From assembly GCA_036245525.1 (NCBI GenBank), contig BTPG01000002.1, positions 160,527,609-160,591,608 of the forward strand: a stretch of DNA of 64,000 nt, given 5' to 3'. The notes beneath the pieces were generated by a model that did no database searches, was not told where the DNA came from, and was given only the letters and a program-made list of their open reading frames with translations. Within the stretch, counting starts at the first letter, position 1. The number at the start of each line of letters is the position of its first letter. Shown piece after piece: positions 1-38,976 of this stretch. The translations under genes and the position numbers were made by a program. Origin of the DNA: Semisulcospira habei. Taxonomy: Eukaryota > Mollusca > Gastropoda > Semisulcospiridae.

Positions 1-1
1 A

Positions 2-352
2 GCCGGCGCTAGACCGCAGAAAAGGCATTTCGACAGGAAAGACAAACGCCGTCAGTTTCAAGTGGGAGACAGAGTGGTACTTATGCGACCCACCAAGCGC
101 AACGAGCTAGAAATGACTTGGCAGGGTCCGTACCAAGTGGTAGGGCGTCGAGGGGAGTGTGACTACCACGTAAAGGTAGGGAGCAAAACCAAGTTACTCC
201 ATGCCAATCTGTTAAAACTCTTCCGCGAGAGAGTCAGCGTAGCTACCGCCGTAGTCGTAGAAGAGGGTGAGAAACGGGAAGAGCTGTCCGTTGTTGACAA
301 TGTACCGGCAATGACTTTGACAGCCATCGAAACCCCCAGGGGGCTAGCTTAG
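2..352 (+). CDS. Ty3/gypsy-type retrotransposon integrase, C-terminal fragment
   Basis: Open from the window edge and closed by TAG at 350-352. The 116 residues hold a basic segment followed by VGDRVVLMRP, WQGPYQVVGR and LLHANLLKLF. That is the GPY/F-module region at the end of integrases of Ty3/gypsy (Metaviridae) elements, which insert the cDNA copy into the genome. The upstream protease, RT and RNase H lie outside the window, so intactness cannot be judged. No env-like frame follows; about 210 bp later a candidate LTR begins. Confidence 0.8.
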   Translation, partial: AGARPQKRHFDRKDKRRQFQVGDRVVLMRPTKRNELEMTWQGPYQVVGRRGECDYHVKVGSKTKLLHANLLKLFRERVSVATAVVVEEGEKREELSVVDNVPAMTLTAIETPRGLA

Positions 353-838
353 ATTCCGAGACGTACGTATGTCCAGACGTACATCGGACGCTAGAGACTT
401 GGTGGAGTAGCGCGCAGACCTTTTTTTTTTACCGACTTACCGCTGTGCACCGCGTTAGGTGAGTGCGAGGTAATGGTTCAAGATTTATTTCATGGCAGTT
501 GTATGGAGATGACAGACCAGTACGTACCCGCCGTTTTTCTAAGTAAGAATGTCGAGTCGTGTGTCACGACACGGGTTTTTTTCGCCTATTTTTGTAGGGG
601 AGTAAGTTTAGAGGGGTGACAGGGTTTAGTTAGTCACCGGGTAGCGATAGCATAGGTGTCTAGCATTTGGCCTGTACACGAGTATTTGCTGCCGTGTGAG
701 AGTTCGGAGATCGGCGTAAAGCACGTGGCCGCCCAGTCTGAACGCGATCGGGTGGTTGTTTCACGTGTTTTCACATCACACATGATTTAGTGAGCGTTTT
801 TTCGCTAACCTAACGATATCCAAATTGCTGGAGAGTTT

Positions 839-973
839 GCATTCCAACAGCGAACGAGTAGAGTCGCATTCCAACAGCGAACGAGTAGAGTCGCATTCCA
901 ACAGCGAACGAGTAGAGTCGCATTCCAACAGCGAACGAGTAGAGTCGCATTCCAGCTGCGAACGAGAACAGTC
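839..973 (+). repeat. 27-bp tandem repeat, 5 units, inside the candidate LTR
   Basis: Units start at 839, 866, 893, 920 and 947. The first four are nearly identical (GCATTCCAACAGCGAACGAG...); the fifth has diverged. Tandem repeats in LTR U3 regions often carry enhancer sites; no such role is shown here. Confidence 0.9.
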
Positions 974-2034
974 GTCTTTTCAACGTAGGCTCTAAGGGGG
1001 TTTTGTGCGGGCATGGTTTTCCATTAACCGCCGCCTCAAGTAGCTTTGTCGTCCCTCTGTGGCGTCCCTACGAGACGGCCCTGGTCGAACCCGGGAGCTG
1101 GTGTCCTAGGACGAGAAGCAGAAGAGCTGCGACGACTTTACCCTTGGCTTGTCTTGTCCTTGTTTGTCTTCGTCCTAGCCGGGGCGTCTTCACGGATGGC
1201 AGTAAGTACACGCAACAAGTCTTTAGTGGCCATTTGCTCGGGAGGTTTGTTTGTTTGCTTGTTCTGTATTATGTTGGCTAGTGTGTATTGGGGGGCAGGT
1301 GTAGAATACAAGAGAATAGAATGTAGAAGTGAATGCCATCTGTTGTATGTTGTAGTTTCTAAAGAAGTTAGCGTCGAAGTAGTTATTGGTATTTAACACC
1401 GAGCAAGGGACTAAGGCCATTTCACTATTTAGCGTTGGAGTGTAAATATCGGAAGTGAGTCGTGAGGGTGACGTGTAAATATGTATTATGTTGAGGTTGA
1501 GCTTATTGTTGCGGGAGAGAGATGAAGGAAATATAAAAAGACGGAAATTAAAGTTGTATTCTGTTGATGTTGGATTCGTTGTTGCGGGAGAGGGGTGAAG
1601 GGAATGTGAAAGACGGCAATTAAAGTTGCGGGAAGGATGAGGGGATTATCTTGTTTCTTTTGTTAGTTATTTATATGTGTATTTTTGCACCTGTGTTTTA
1701 GTGCATCCTATTCCAAATCCAGTTCCAAATCTGGTTCCTAATCTAATCCATTGGTGTACTGAGAGTGGAGGCTGACTGTGTCACTCCACCTTGTGGGGCT
1801 ACGACGCCGAACCTGGGTGCCCTTGCGAGTGTCGCAGCGCGCCTCGCATGTAGACAGGTCGGGTCGTCCCGTTTAATTATTTTCTAACCTGTTTAAGCGA
1901 AGTTTTGTTTGCGTATAATCTTGTAAAGAGCATTGTGAGATTTATGTCATCTCCTCGTAGTGACAGTATTGTGAGAGGAGCTTTGTCACAGTAACGTAAA
2001 GTTTTCGAGAGATTGTATTATTTAGAAGCAGCCG

Positions 2035-2550
2035 GTGGTACGGAAAACTTTATCGCGGAAGCAAGAGCGTCGAGCTGAGCTGCGCTTAACGCTTGTGCTT
2101 CCGGCGAGAAGGTCCAGTGGAATATTTTGAGTTTATTGAACTGTCAGTTATGTTAGATTAAGGATAATTGCTCCATTTGTATACGTGATATTGTTCATTT
2201 TGAAACGTGCTAGTTTAAAGAGCCTTGGTTGTTCTGAAACGTTGTTAGTTAAAGGAGCCTTATGCTGTGAGTGTCTAGTGTGCAAAAGCATTAGTTTGAT
2301 TCGAACTTGTCGTTCGTAATCCCGCTGGGGAGGTTCAGTAGCTTACGGATTATATTCATTTTTCTCGATCTTTATTTGTGTGTTAGTAAGCAAGCATATT
2401 TGGTTCTTCGTATAGTTGATATTGTGCTGTTTGAAGTACTGTTACTTAAGGAGCCACGTGCTGTGAGGGACTCTTCGCGGAAGCAAAGGCGTAGGTCTGT
2501 TGGCGTTAGCGCGTGACGCTTGTGCTTCCGGCGGGGTCCAGTGGCTGTTG
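2035..2550 (+). repeat. imperfect internal duplication in the candidate LTR
   Basis: The segment around 2050-2122 (CGCGGAAGCAAGAGCG to CTTGTGCTTCCGGCG, GGTCCAGTGG) recurs around 2468-2540. A shorter echo (GTTACTTAAGGAGCC / GTTAGTTAAAGGAGCC) lies near 2245 and 2440. Each copy has a hairpin formed by CGGAAGCA and TGCTTCCG. Confidence 0.65.
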
Positions 2551-2890
2551 ATTTAAGCTTTACAGGTTGAGTTTTGAGTTGTATTATTAAGGATAGTAAT
2601 TTATTTATATATTATTCGTTTGTATTTTATTAGGACATTTAGTTTATATATTTTGTTATGTTGTATTGTGTATAGTGGTTAATCGGTTTGGGGAGTTTGG
2701 ACGTGAGTGCGGGTGGATGTGATGTGTGAATGCGTGGTTAGGACTGCGTGAGAATAGTTGTGATTGTTAGGGTTACATGTAATAAATGTCGTCGTCATTG
2801 TTCCTCTGGTGTTTGTGTTAGTGTGGGTTGGGTGTGTCTCGAGTGTTAGCGCCGGCTCATAGTTCGCGCCCCAGAAGCGGGGTCGTGACA

Positions 2891-2983
2891 TGATTACTTG
2901 ATTACTTCTGTTCTTTTGTTTTGTTGTTGTTGTTGAGTTGTTGTTTGGCTGCTGTTGTTATTTGTTGTTGTTTATTTTTTATT

Positions 2984-3014
<31 letters not shown>

Positions 3015-3049
3015 TTATTTTATTTTATTTTATTATTATTATTTTTTTT

Positions 3050-3083
<34 letters not shown>

Positions 3084-3827
3084 TGGGGGGTCACGCTTTC
3101 AAATAAAAGACAATTAGAGCAGTCTATGTCACACACTTTTTTCTTTTGCGTATAAACAATTACCGGCGTGAATTACCGTTAGTTAAGACAAAAACACACT
3201 TAATTTATACGTCACAGCTGATTATTAAAAAAAAAAAAAATTAAACTCTCTATAGGTTTTGCGGATTTCGCGAAGATATGGCGTCGTCCCAAATGATCAA
3301 TCAATCACAAGAGGCATACCGCCATTACGAGACTACTCGAGACCGGGAAGGTTCTTGTGTATTGGTTGGGGCGTGCCAAAGCTTGGGGTATAATAGTCTG
3401 TATCACTTTATTTAACTACGCCTGTTTTTCTATGTGCAATGTTTATGCATTTGCCTCTCACACAACTGCCTTTAATGCAAACAGGTAGTATGCCGTTTCA
3501 CTGTATTGTAGTTGTGGTTTTTTTTTTTTTCTTGAACCACTTAGACACAGACACAAACCTTCACACATGCGCACACACACAAACACACACACTGACACAC
3601 ACAAACAGATCAGCGTTTAGTCACACTCATGTCTCTTTTAAATAATAAAGATTTATTTTTCGTGTAGTCACACGTTGCTTTTGTCTCACTATAAAACATC
3701 GGGTAAATAAACCATTTCAGGCTACAGTATTTACATTGTGAACATCTTGCTGCACATAAACGTTACAACCAAAGACATGCAAACAGAACACTGACTCAGA
3801 GACCTGGTGGCTAAACGGTCAGCATAC
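2891..3827. other. gene-free, low-complexity region
   Basis: (TTTA)n at about 2980-3014 passes into a T tract at 3040-3082. An A run at 3226-3240 and CA-rich stretches at 3555-3605 follow. The T tract could be the reverse-strand poly(A) of a retrocopy, but no body is recognisable. No coding signal seen. Confidence 0.6.
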
Positions 3828-4008
3828 TTAACCCGTTCAGTGTCGAGAAAAAGGACCACCACCCAACTGCAAGAGGCATAGATCCTCATGAGCCCCCGCA
3901 GTTGCGGGGGCTCATGAGGATCTATACTTCTTGCTGACACCACTTTGAATTCAATACACTGGGACATTTCGGTTTTTTGTGTGCGTCAACTGGTACTGAA
4001 CGTGTTAA
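3828..4008. mobile_element. TTAA-bounded fold-back element, family A
   Basis: TTAA at 3828 and 4005; ends CCCGTTCAGTG.../...TACTGAACGTG are near inverted repeats. The centre at about 3874-3939 is a near-perfect palindrome built on GGCATAGATCCTCATGAGCC. No coding capacity. The TTAA bounds suggest a piggyBac-type target duplication (inference). Confidence 0.75.
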
Positions 4009-4306
4009 ACAATTAAAATACATTAGATTCCAGTTTGTAGGGACAAGCATTATTTTTTTCAGATGCCTTTCTCCACTGACGTCACAATGGATTACAGAGT
4101 GTACATGGTAAGTCAGTTACCATCAAACCCGCCCAGGTCTATCAAATTAACAGGAAATAAGTTGTTGTTGCGTTCCCAGGCTGAACACTCACAGGGTGCC
4201 CCAGCAGGGTGAGAGGATTGCGTGTATGGCTGCTTTTCATTACCCCGTCACGAATAGTAGCGTCAAGCCAGTTCCAGGGGTCACACTGATCCACAGGGCG
4301 AGGCGA

Positions 4307-4374
4307 TCCTAGTCAGCAAAGAAGCTCGGGTCCGTGACGGCCGTCGTGGTCCCGAAGACGTTTCGCTACTGAGG
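4307..4374. mobile_element. short palindromic element, family C
   Basis: Ends CCTAGTCAGCAAA and TTTCGCTACTGAGG; interior GACGGCCGTC hairpin. It resembles the family C copies at 4533 and 7153 but is shorter. Confidence 0.6.
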
Positions 4375-4532
4375 ATATTTATGAGGTCGTTTACACTTGC
4401 AACCCGAGCATAGCTCGACCCACGTTGAACGAGTTGATGCGTTTACTACACTGACTTGCACTTTGGAACTGGGTTGACCGGCCCATCGTATCCTGACCAC
4501 ACATCAGTCTTAGGAATGCATCTCAGCACCCT

Positions 4533-4641
4533 CCCAGTGCGCAAAAGCCATCGGGCCGACGTCGGCCGCCGTTGGCCCGCGCACGGCTATGCGCGGGCCA
4601 ACGGCAACCGACGTCGGCCCGATGGCCTTTTGCGCATTGGG
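4533..4641. mobile_element. palindromic element, family C
   Basis: Nearly perfect palindrome: ends CCCAGTGCGCAAAAG / CTTTTGCGCATTGGG, arms of GC-rich CATCGGGCCGACGTCGGCC, centre GCGCACGGCTATGCGC. About 109 bp with no coding capacity. Family C ends (CCCAGTAGCAAA) differ from the TTAA families. Confidence 0.78.
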
Positions 4642-4904
4642 CTGCGTCTGGCAGTTGCAGATTTCGTTTGCCTGAAAGTTACTAGATCTACAGTCTGCCC
4701 GAATCTGTACCAGCAGTCGCGGAGTCTCGTCATCCGACCATGAACAACTCATTTTCGTTGCACACTAGATCTATGCTCTGTCCATTTAATAGTCTTCAGT
4801 GTTCAACTATGTAATTTGTGTGTCGAAATTCCCGCCATATAAAGCTACATCCAATTTCTTGGAAATTGCGCACAACGACGACGCGGAATAAATGCGGATT
4901 ATGT

Positions 4905-5400
4905 AGATCCAACTCCGCCTGCCTACGGAAAACTCGACTCGGTTCCAGCACGGGTTGGACGGCAAAGTATAAAACGCATCAACCCTCTTTAACCCATTAC
5001 ATCCTGAGGCTAAATTTAAAAAAAAAAGATTATTGTCCTATGAAGGCTGCATTACAGATTAGGAGAAAGATCAACTATTTAAGTTCAAGGGTGGTGCCAG
5101 AATAGGTTGGCGCCACCCTTGAACTTAAATAGTCCAATTAATTTTAAGCATTAGTGTATCAGGATGAAAAGGGTCAAACCTGACTAATTTCAGGATGAAA
5201 AGGGTTAAACCTGGGTTCACGGAACCCCGCCTGCTTAGAACTCGACTCGGTTCCAACACGCCAAGTATAAACGCATTAACCCGCGTTAAACTTGGGTTCA
5301 TCCCTCCCTGCCTGCCTACGGAGAACTCGACTAGGTTGCAAGAAGGGTTGGACCAAGTGTAAACGCATCAACCCGCCTTAGACTTGGATTGAACCTTGGT
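4905..5400. repeat. ~85-bp minisatellite downstream of ERG
   Basis: Units share CTGCCTACGGA, AACTCGACT(A/C)GGTT and AACGCAT(C/T)AACCC; about three units remain around 4905-4988, 5207-5300 and 5300-5400. A fold-back element (4989-5208) sits inside the first unit. Lies in the probable 3' flank or UTR of ERG. Confidence 0.7.
4989..5208. mobile_element. TTAA-bounded fold-back element, family B
   Basis: TTAA|CCCATTACATCC on the left, AAAAGGG|TTAA on the right (a second right end, AAAAGGG|TCAA, precedes it by about 30 bp). Core hairpin 5081-5128 with arms TTCAAGGGTGGTGCC / GGCGCCACCCTTGAA. Inserted in the 85-bp minisatellite; the neighbouring unit at 5275-5300 shows the uninterrupted TTAA. Confidence 0.82.
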
Positions 5401-5435
5401 TTTCGTGCAACTGTAAACGGCCACAATACTAAATA

Positions 5436-33546
<28,111 letters not shown>

Positions 33547-33569
33547 TCTACGTCACTTGGTGTGTAGAC

Positions 33570-34125
33570 ATAGGGCATCATTCGTCAGAGGACCTGTAGA
33601 CATAGGGCATCATACGTTAGTGGGTCTGTAGACAAAGGGCACAGTAAATCAGTGCATCTGTAGACAGGGTATGATCATCATACGTTAGTGGGTCTGTAGA
33701 CATTAGGGCATAATACGTTAGTGGATCTGCAGACACAGGCCATCATGCCTCAGTGGGTCTGTAGATAACGAGCATCATACGTCAATGGGTCTGTAAACAT
33801 ACAGCATCATACTCCAATGGATCTGTAGACATTAACATCATACGTCAATGGGTCTGTAGACAAAGAACACATTAGGCAGTAGCGCACACTACGTCAGCGG
33901 GTTTGAATATGTAGGGCATGATACGTCAGTGAATCTGTAGACAAAGTGCATCATAAGTCAAGTTAGTTAGTTATTTGGGTTTTACGCCGAGAGGGCAACT
34001 AAGGCCATCTCACGGCGGGCATCATACAAGGGACCTCTAGGCTAAGGGCATCGTATGTCAGTGGATCTGCAGTCACCTTACGTCAGTTCGGTCTATAGTC
34101 ATAAGGCTGCGTACCTCAGTGGGTG
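33570..34125. repeat. ~33-bp minisatellite upstream of ERG exon 1
   Basis: About 14 units of TCTGTAGACATAGGGCATCA and TACGTCAGTGGG, starting 25 bp 5' of the candidate ATG. It occupies the place where a promoter or 5' UTR/intron should be. Interrupted at 33964-34024 by a SINE tail. Confidence 0.82.
33964..34024 (-). mobile_element. SINE 3'-end fragment
   Basis: The minus strand reads GAGATGGCCTTAGTTGCC, CTCTCGGCGTAAAACCC and (TAAC)-type tail, like the ends at 60437-60482 and 52850-52876. Confidence 0.6.
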
Positions 34126-34139
34126 CAAGGAACATGGAT

Positions 34140-34400
34140 ACAAAGCGGTTTCAGCAAGAGGCATAGATCCTTATGAGCCCTCGCAACTGCGGTCACATCT
34201 GCGCCTATTGCTTACCACGATAGGTTGTTACGGCTCCATAAACCGAGTATGTCATTCGGGTCTGGGATTAGGGCGCATATTAACTAGATATCGCACAATA
34301 ATTGCCTGCATAGCCTATTGTTCTGTCTTTAATAAAAACAGATATCGTCTGTGTTCTTTATATTCTGTCTAATAATACCACATACCATCCTCGGTGTTTT
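34140..34400. repeat. family A half-palindrome joined to a dispersed repeat (copy 2)
   Basis: CAAGAGGCATAGATCC at 34153-34169 has no complementary arm. From 34188 the sequence matches 26215-26420. Confidence 0.65.
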
Positions 34401-34581
34401 TTTGTGTTGTGATTTTTTTTATTGATAGTACTCATGTTCCACCTTGTTTATGACATAAGGTTTGGGGAAAAAAGGACCTGAACAGAAGCTCCTAAAATAA
34501 GTTTCTAAAACACTTCGTTTACAAACATTGTGCCCACAAACTTAATGTGAAATAAGTATAAATAGTTTTAATGTCCTGTTT

Positions 34582-34996
34582 AATAATAATAATACCGTTA
34601 TTATATAGGCGCTTTTTCTCAATTTTTTGGGGAAATCGACTCAAAGCGCCGCGCCTGAAACCCAACACACACACACACGAAACAGACACGGATTTACGCC
34701 ATTTAAGACAAACACAGTACAAACACAGTACAAGACAAACGAAGGGCCAGTCAGCTACTGAAGTTACAGAGATTTTTGATCGCTTGTATTTGAAATTTTT
34801 GTAAAGTGGCCTGAGACCGGTACCAAAGTGTGGGGGGTGGAAGAACCGGAGTACCCGGAGAAAGAACCCCCGACGGTCCGCCCGAATTAACGGTGACACT
34901 TACCAGAGGAGAAAGTCCAACGCCGGAACCCGGTATCGAACCTCGCACCTTTGGCATTGGTGGCAGGCGCCTTAACCACTGCGCCACGGACCGCCC
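34582..34996 (-). mobile_element. tRNA-derived SINE with (ATT)n tail, copy 1
   Basis: On the minus strand it opens GGTCCGTGGCGCAGTGGTTA (A box TGGCGCAGTGG), then GAGGTTCGATACCGG (B box). A unique body follows and an end of GCGCCTATATAATAACGGT plus (ATT)n. Near twin at 50368-50842. The tail resembles that of the CR1/L2-like LINE at 47549, its possible helper. Confidence 0.85.
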
Positions 34997-35351
34997 CAAT
35001 CATCAGCCATACGTGTATATTAGCATAGTCCAATCAGAACTCAGAACTCTGACTGTTACATAATTAAAATACATGTGTAATAATATTGCACTGACGGTCA
35101 CCCAGGCATTTAACAGCATCTAAACTCATACTTCCATAAACGCACTACAGATGCTTTCACTGAAGGTCACTGACCATTTGAAAATCTTGACATTTACAAT
35201 AGATCTCTAAAAGGAACATTCTAGAACAGTACTACGGTATTACAAAATAATTAAAGGGCCAAAATGAAACTGAGATGTGTGCACGTCACCAATACGTAAA
35301 ACCCCTCCCCCACCTCTATCCTGCCCCACCCCACCCTCTTCCGCCCAAGCC
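34997..35351. other. gene-free stretch
   Basis: No repeats or coding signal recognised. Confidence 0.4.
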
Positions 35352-35418
35352 TTAACTCATTCGAGACGTTCCGCTTATGCCGCCGCGTATCCGAGGCGGC
35401 TCGTTTCGAATGAGTTAA
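35352..35418. mobile_element. TTAA-bounded palindrome, family D (shortened)
   Basis: TTAA|CTCATTCGAGACG ... CGTTTCGAATGAG|TTAA, 67 bp, centre GCCGCCGCGTATCC with partial loss of symmetry. Confidence 0.85.
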
Positions 35419-35499
35419 TGAATCTATAAGACTCAACCATGTGCATACGTCGATCATAATTACAAAGTAGCTGTTCGAATTCAGCGTCATTGTCTGTTT

Positions 35500-35620
35500 T
35501 TGAACAATGAACAATGAACAATAAACCTTTATTTTCCAACGGTAGAAGTTATTGGTAACAGGACCAGTATTCAAACTTGCCGTTGAAAGATATGGGTAGG
35601 GCTTCCATTTTGCCAAAGGT
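35500..35620 (-). mobile_element. LINE 3' end with (TTCATTG)n tail
   Basis: The minus strand reads CCGTTGGAAAATAAAGGTTT then three units of ATTGTTC. Similar organisation to the ends at 17602 and 32094 but a different tail unit. Confidence 0.6.
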
Positions 35621-35696
35621 TAATTTATTTTACATTTCTCGACACTGACGTTGAGTTGTATCGGCAGACGTGCTAGACGAAGAACTAGATGCAATG

Positions 35697-35783
35697 TTAA
35701 CTCATTCAGCCCCGACACACCACAGCAAGACATGGATCGAGTGTGATAGTTCAAGGGTGGTGCCAGAATAGCTTGGCGCCCAT
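35697..35783. mobile_element. family B fold-back element, half copy
   Basis: TTAA|CTCATTCAGCCCCGACAC up to the core GCTTGGCGCC, then lost. The following ATAAAAGTACTCATT(ATT)n looks like a retroelement tail that may have deleted the other half. Confidence 0.75.
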
Positions 35784-35864
35784 TTCTGAGGATATAAAAG
35801 TACTCATTATCATTATTATTATTATACACGCCCAGATGCGCAAGAAAACGTTCATTAAAAACAT

Positions 35865-35940
35865 ACTAAAAGGATTTTCCTCATGGAGAACAGCGCTTTA
35901 TAAGAGCTATTTCTTCTTCTTCTTCTTCTTCTTCTTCTCA
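35865..35940 (+). mobile_element. retroelement 3' end with (TTC)n tail
   Basis: GGAGAACAGCGCTTTATAAG, AGCTATT then (TTC)n. Same block as 12248-12330 with a different tail. Confidence 0.6.
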
Positions 35941-35999
35941 TTTATTCGGCGGAAAATTGTGTACTGGTTCTCGTGCCCAAACACCCCTTTGTTTGCACT

Positions 36000-36240
36000 A
36001 CTACTCATTTGAAAGGTATCGAGGAGACAAATTTAACTTCATATAGGTTTCAAGTATTTTCGGTGTGATATATGTCACATGCTATGGGCCGTGTTATCTG
36101 CAGCTGTTTCACCTGTAATGTAAACAAAATTGCGAGTTTGCAAGATAAACATATCATGTAGGATCTCATCTGAAAGATTTCTTCGAGAGAGAAATTGAAG
36201 TACAGTAAACTACGTATATAACACATCGCCAGGTCGCCCA
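36000..36240. repeat. dispersed repeat, copy 2 of the 23190 family
   Basis: Shares GTGTTATCTGCAGCTGTTTC and ATGTAGGATCTCATCTGAAA with 23190-23560; related sequence recurs at 36805-36880. Confidence 0.6.
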
Positions 36241-36356
36241 ATTCGTGTTGTTGTTATAGCCGAAGTTTGTTATAAGCGAAGCGATTTACATAGAAAGAGT
36301 GAAAGCTACCTCTGAAAAGGTGTTATAATATCCGACTTTTGCAATATCCGATCATG

Positions 36357-36569
36357 TTATCTCATTCAGCCCGACGCGAGTATTTCCACAGTTTGGAGGC
36401 GTCATCTAACGACTATGCACCTGTTGCAAGAGATGGATCGACGATGATAATTCAAGGGTAGTGCCAGATTAGCTTAGCGCCGACGGGCGCCAAGCTAATC
36501 TGGCACTACCCTTGACTTATCATGGTCGACCCATCTCCTGCTGTAGTGCGTCAGGGCTGAATTGGTTAA
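36357..36569. mobile_element. fold-back element, family B
   Basis: TTAT|CTCATTCAGCCCGACG ... CGTCAGGGCTGAATTGG|TTAA. Core arms GGGTAGTGCCAGATTAGCTT / AAGCTAATCTGGCACTACCC. Confidence 0.85.
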
Positions 36570-36729
36570 AAATGAAGTACGGACTGTACACAGCTTTCAA
36601 GTGTTTCCAATATTTTTGCAGAGTTGTTACCATTCAAATGAGAAAACAAAACAAAACACCATATCAACAGGTCATAAGGTCGAGGAGTACCAGTTGCAGT
36701 GCCGAATACAAGTGAAACCTATATATATA

Positions 36730-36803
36730 TACGGATGAGCAAAAGAAATGCGACATTTTTGGGAATCATCCAAAAATGTCGCATTTCTTTTGCTCGTCAG
36801 CAT
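36730..36803. mobile_element. TA-flanked palindrome, family E (mariner-like MITE)
   Basis: TA|CGGATGAGCAAAAGAAATG ... CATTTCTTTTGCTCGTCAG|CA. About 74 bp, nearly all inverted repeat. TA flanks and length fit a Tc1/mariner-derived MITE (inference). Confidence 0.78.
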
Positions 36804-37178
36804 ATTTGAATTTGTCTCTTGGAGACCTTTCAAATGAGATCTTACATGAAATGTTTATTTAGAAAGCTATCGATTTTACATGCGACTGTAAAATGTGACG
36901 TCACGTTTACAAAACAACGTCCACTTGATTTCTTTTTACGAAACTTGGTCATCTATTATTGAGGTGGCAGTGAACAAGTTTCACACGTAGTTTCTAATGT
37001 AGCAAATAGCTCTATTTATTTTTTACCCTTACCCCGCTATATTGTAACTGATTATTTTTTTTTTTAATTCATCACATTCCTAATGAACAAAATTTCGATC
37101 GAGATAAATATGAAGCAGGCGTCTTCTGCCTGGCTTAAACTATTGCCCTTTTCCTGAGAAAGGTTAAATTTGGCAATC

Positions 37179-37402
37179 TTAACCCATATCATACTGAGGC
37201 TAAAAGCTTCAAATTTGTGCACTGCCATATGCAAGCTACATTATAGTACTTACAGATAAAGATATAGACCAATGGCTTTAGTTCAAGGGTGGTGCCAGAA
37301 TAGCTTCAAGCCTGGAGGCGCCAATCTATTCTGGCACTACCCTTGAACTATTTTAGTCAAACTTATTTCACACACTGGTGTATTCCGAATGATAAGGGTT
37401 AA
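37179..37402. mobile_element. TTAA-bounded fold-back element, family B
   Basis: TTAA|CCCATATCATACTGAGG ... CCGAATGATAAGGG|TTAA, clean ends. Core arms GGTGCCAGAATAGCTTCAAG / GCGCCAATCTATTCTGGCAC with a few mismatches. Confidence 0.88.
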
Positions 37403-38093
37403 GGGAGCAGAAATCATTAATTACGTAAACAATTATCATTACACATAATAAAAATAATAATCGTCTTAATTATATAGACCTCAGGTCGTCAGTTTCAGGG
37501 AGAGTAGGCAGGGTGAGATACATGTTGCAGACGGGGGACTGTTAGGACCAGACAAGCGTGATACCGATGGTCGTGCGTTTGGGACCTGCCATGATAAGGC
37601 CGGTTACTGAAAATTAATGATGTAGCATGTACTGTCAGCTTAGTGTGTGGATCATTGATATAGAGTTGTCCGCCTGATTTTGAGACGACGCCACAGGAAT
37701 GGATGGAAAATAGTTCAAAGTTCGTAATCCAAACTTATGAGTTTTATTAGTAGTAAACGGTGCATGTGCTGGGTCCGAGCGATTGTGAAATGATTGTCAT
37801 GTCTACAAAAAGTTGTGTTAAATTTTGGGGAGTGAATTATTCTCTGATGAAGTCGTAAGTGCATGAATATTCATGAGGGTGTACTGAAATGAAGAAAGAA
37901 CTATTTCGGGAACTGGGGAGAAGACATTTGACTCTGGGCTGAGAGGGAATCAAAGAAGACTCTCGGTGTAAAACCGGGAAGCGAGAAGGCAGGTGCAGAG
38001 TATGCAAACAAGATCCTTACATGACTGTATTGTGCCTGCAAATGCCCATACGCTGGTCATAATGTGTATTATTATCAATTGTGAAGTTCAGTG
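37403..38093. other. gene-free stretch
   Basis: No repeats or convincing coding signal seen. Confidence 0.4.
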
Positions 38094-38307
38094 TTCACTC
38101 ATTCAGCCCGACGGCCGTAATTCCCAAATTTTGGAGGCGTCCTCTAATGACTATGAACCAGTTGCAGGAGATGAATCGACCACGACAATTCAAGGGCAGT
38201 GCCAGATTAGCTTGGCGCCGACAGGCGCCAAGCTAATCTGGCACCACCCTTGAATTATCATGGTCGGCCCATCCCCTGCTGTAGTGAGTCAGGGCTGAAT
38301 GGGTTAA
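38094..38307. mobile_element. fold-back element, family B
   Basis: TTCA|CTCATTCAGCCCGACGG ... AGTCAGGGCTGAATGGG|TTAA. Core arms GTGCCAGATTAGCTTGGCGC / GCGCCAAGCTAATCTGGCAC. Confidence 0.85.
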
Positions 38308-38519
38308 CAATTGCATATCTACATCGAGGAGTGTCACCTGAGACAGTGTGTGACTGTGACTGCGCCGTTTTGCGAATGTTCGTGTGACAGTGTACAGTTG
38401 GATGGTAATCTCACAACAACGTCATGGGCTTACCTGTTCAACGCCAACTGACAAAGACTGTGTTTCTGCAATATGCGTTAATTCAACCACCAAAATCTCA
38501 AGTTGCCCCAGCAAGATGG

Positions 38520-38648
38520 AGTCAAAGTGGTGTCAGCAAGAGGCATAGATCCTCATGAGACCCCGCAGCTGCGGGGGGCTCAGTCGCGAGGATCTATTCT
38601 TCTTGCATTTGGGTATGTGTTCAGATTTTCTCGGCACTGAACGGGTTA
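38520..38648. mobile_element. family A fold-back element, right end intact
   Basis: CAAGAGGCATAGATCC hairpin at 38537-38607 with a small disruption (CAGTCGCG), right end CGGCACTGAACGGG|TTAA. Left end not clear. Confidence 0.7.
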
Positions 38649-38773
38649 AAAGTGGATACAGCACCGGAACAGCCCAGGCCCTCGATGAATCAGGAAGTGT
38701 TAAAAAATGCCTAGCAAAGCTGGCCAGCGGCTGTCCTTATCACCCCCAGGACAATAGTATGACGTGAACCCTT

Positions 38774-38976
38774 TTAAGTAGCGCCATGGGCGCATTTTGG
38801 AAGTGTTGCTAAACGACTATGTACCACTTGCAGGAGGTGGATTAACTATGATAATTCAAGGGTAGTGCCCAGATTAGCTTGGCGCCTGCAGGCGCCAAGC
38901 TAATCTGGGCACTACCCTTGAATTATCATGGTCAGTCAATCTCCTGCTGTAGGGCCGTTGGCGCTAAAACGGCTAA
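38774..38976. mobile_element. fold-back element, family B, diverged ends
   Basis: TTAA|GTAGCGCCATGG ... CGTTGGCGCTAAAACGG|CTAA. Core arms GTGCCCAGATTAGCTTGGCG / CGCCAAGCTAATCTGGGCAC; the extra C is matched by an extra G in the other arm. Confidence 0.8.

Larger units (their letters stand above)
562..2890 (+). mobile_element. candidate 3' long terminal repeat of the gypsy element
   Basis: A perfect 9-bp inverted pair TGTCACGAC (562-570) / GTCGTGACA (2882-2890) gives TG...CA ends at the right place, 210 bp after the integrase stop. The interval is coding-free, T/G-rich and holds internal repeats. At 2329 bp it would be an unusually long LTR. A clear polypurine tract is not seen just before 562, and the partner 5' LTR is outside the window, so this stays a candidate. 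Confidence 0.5.

Noticed and set aside
4456..4752. Opposing 80-95 codon frames
   Set aside because: They arise from a family C palindrome read on both strands.
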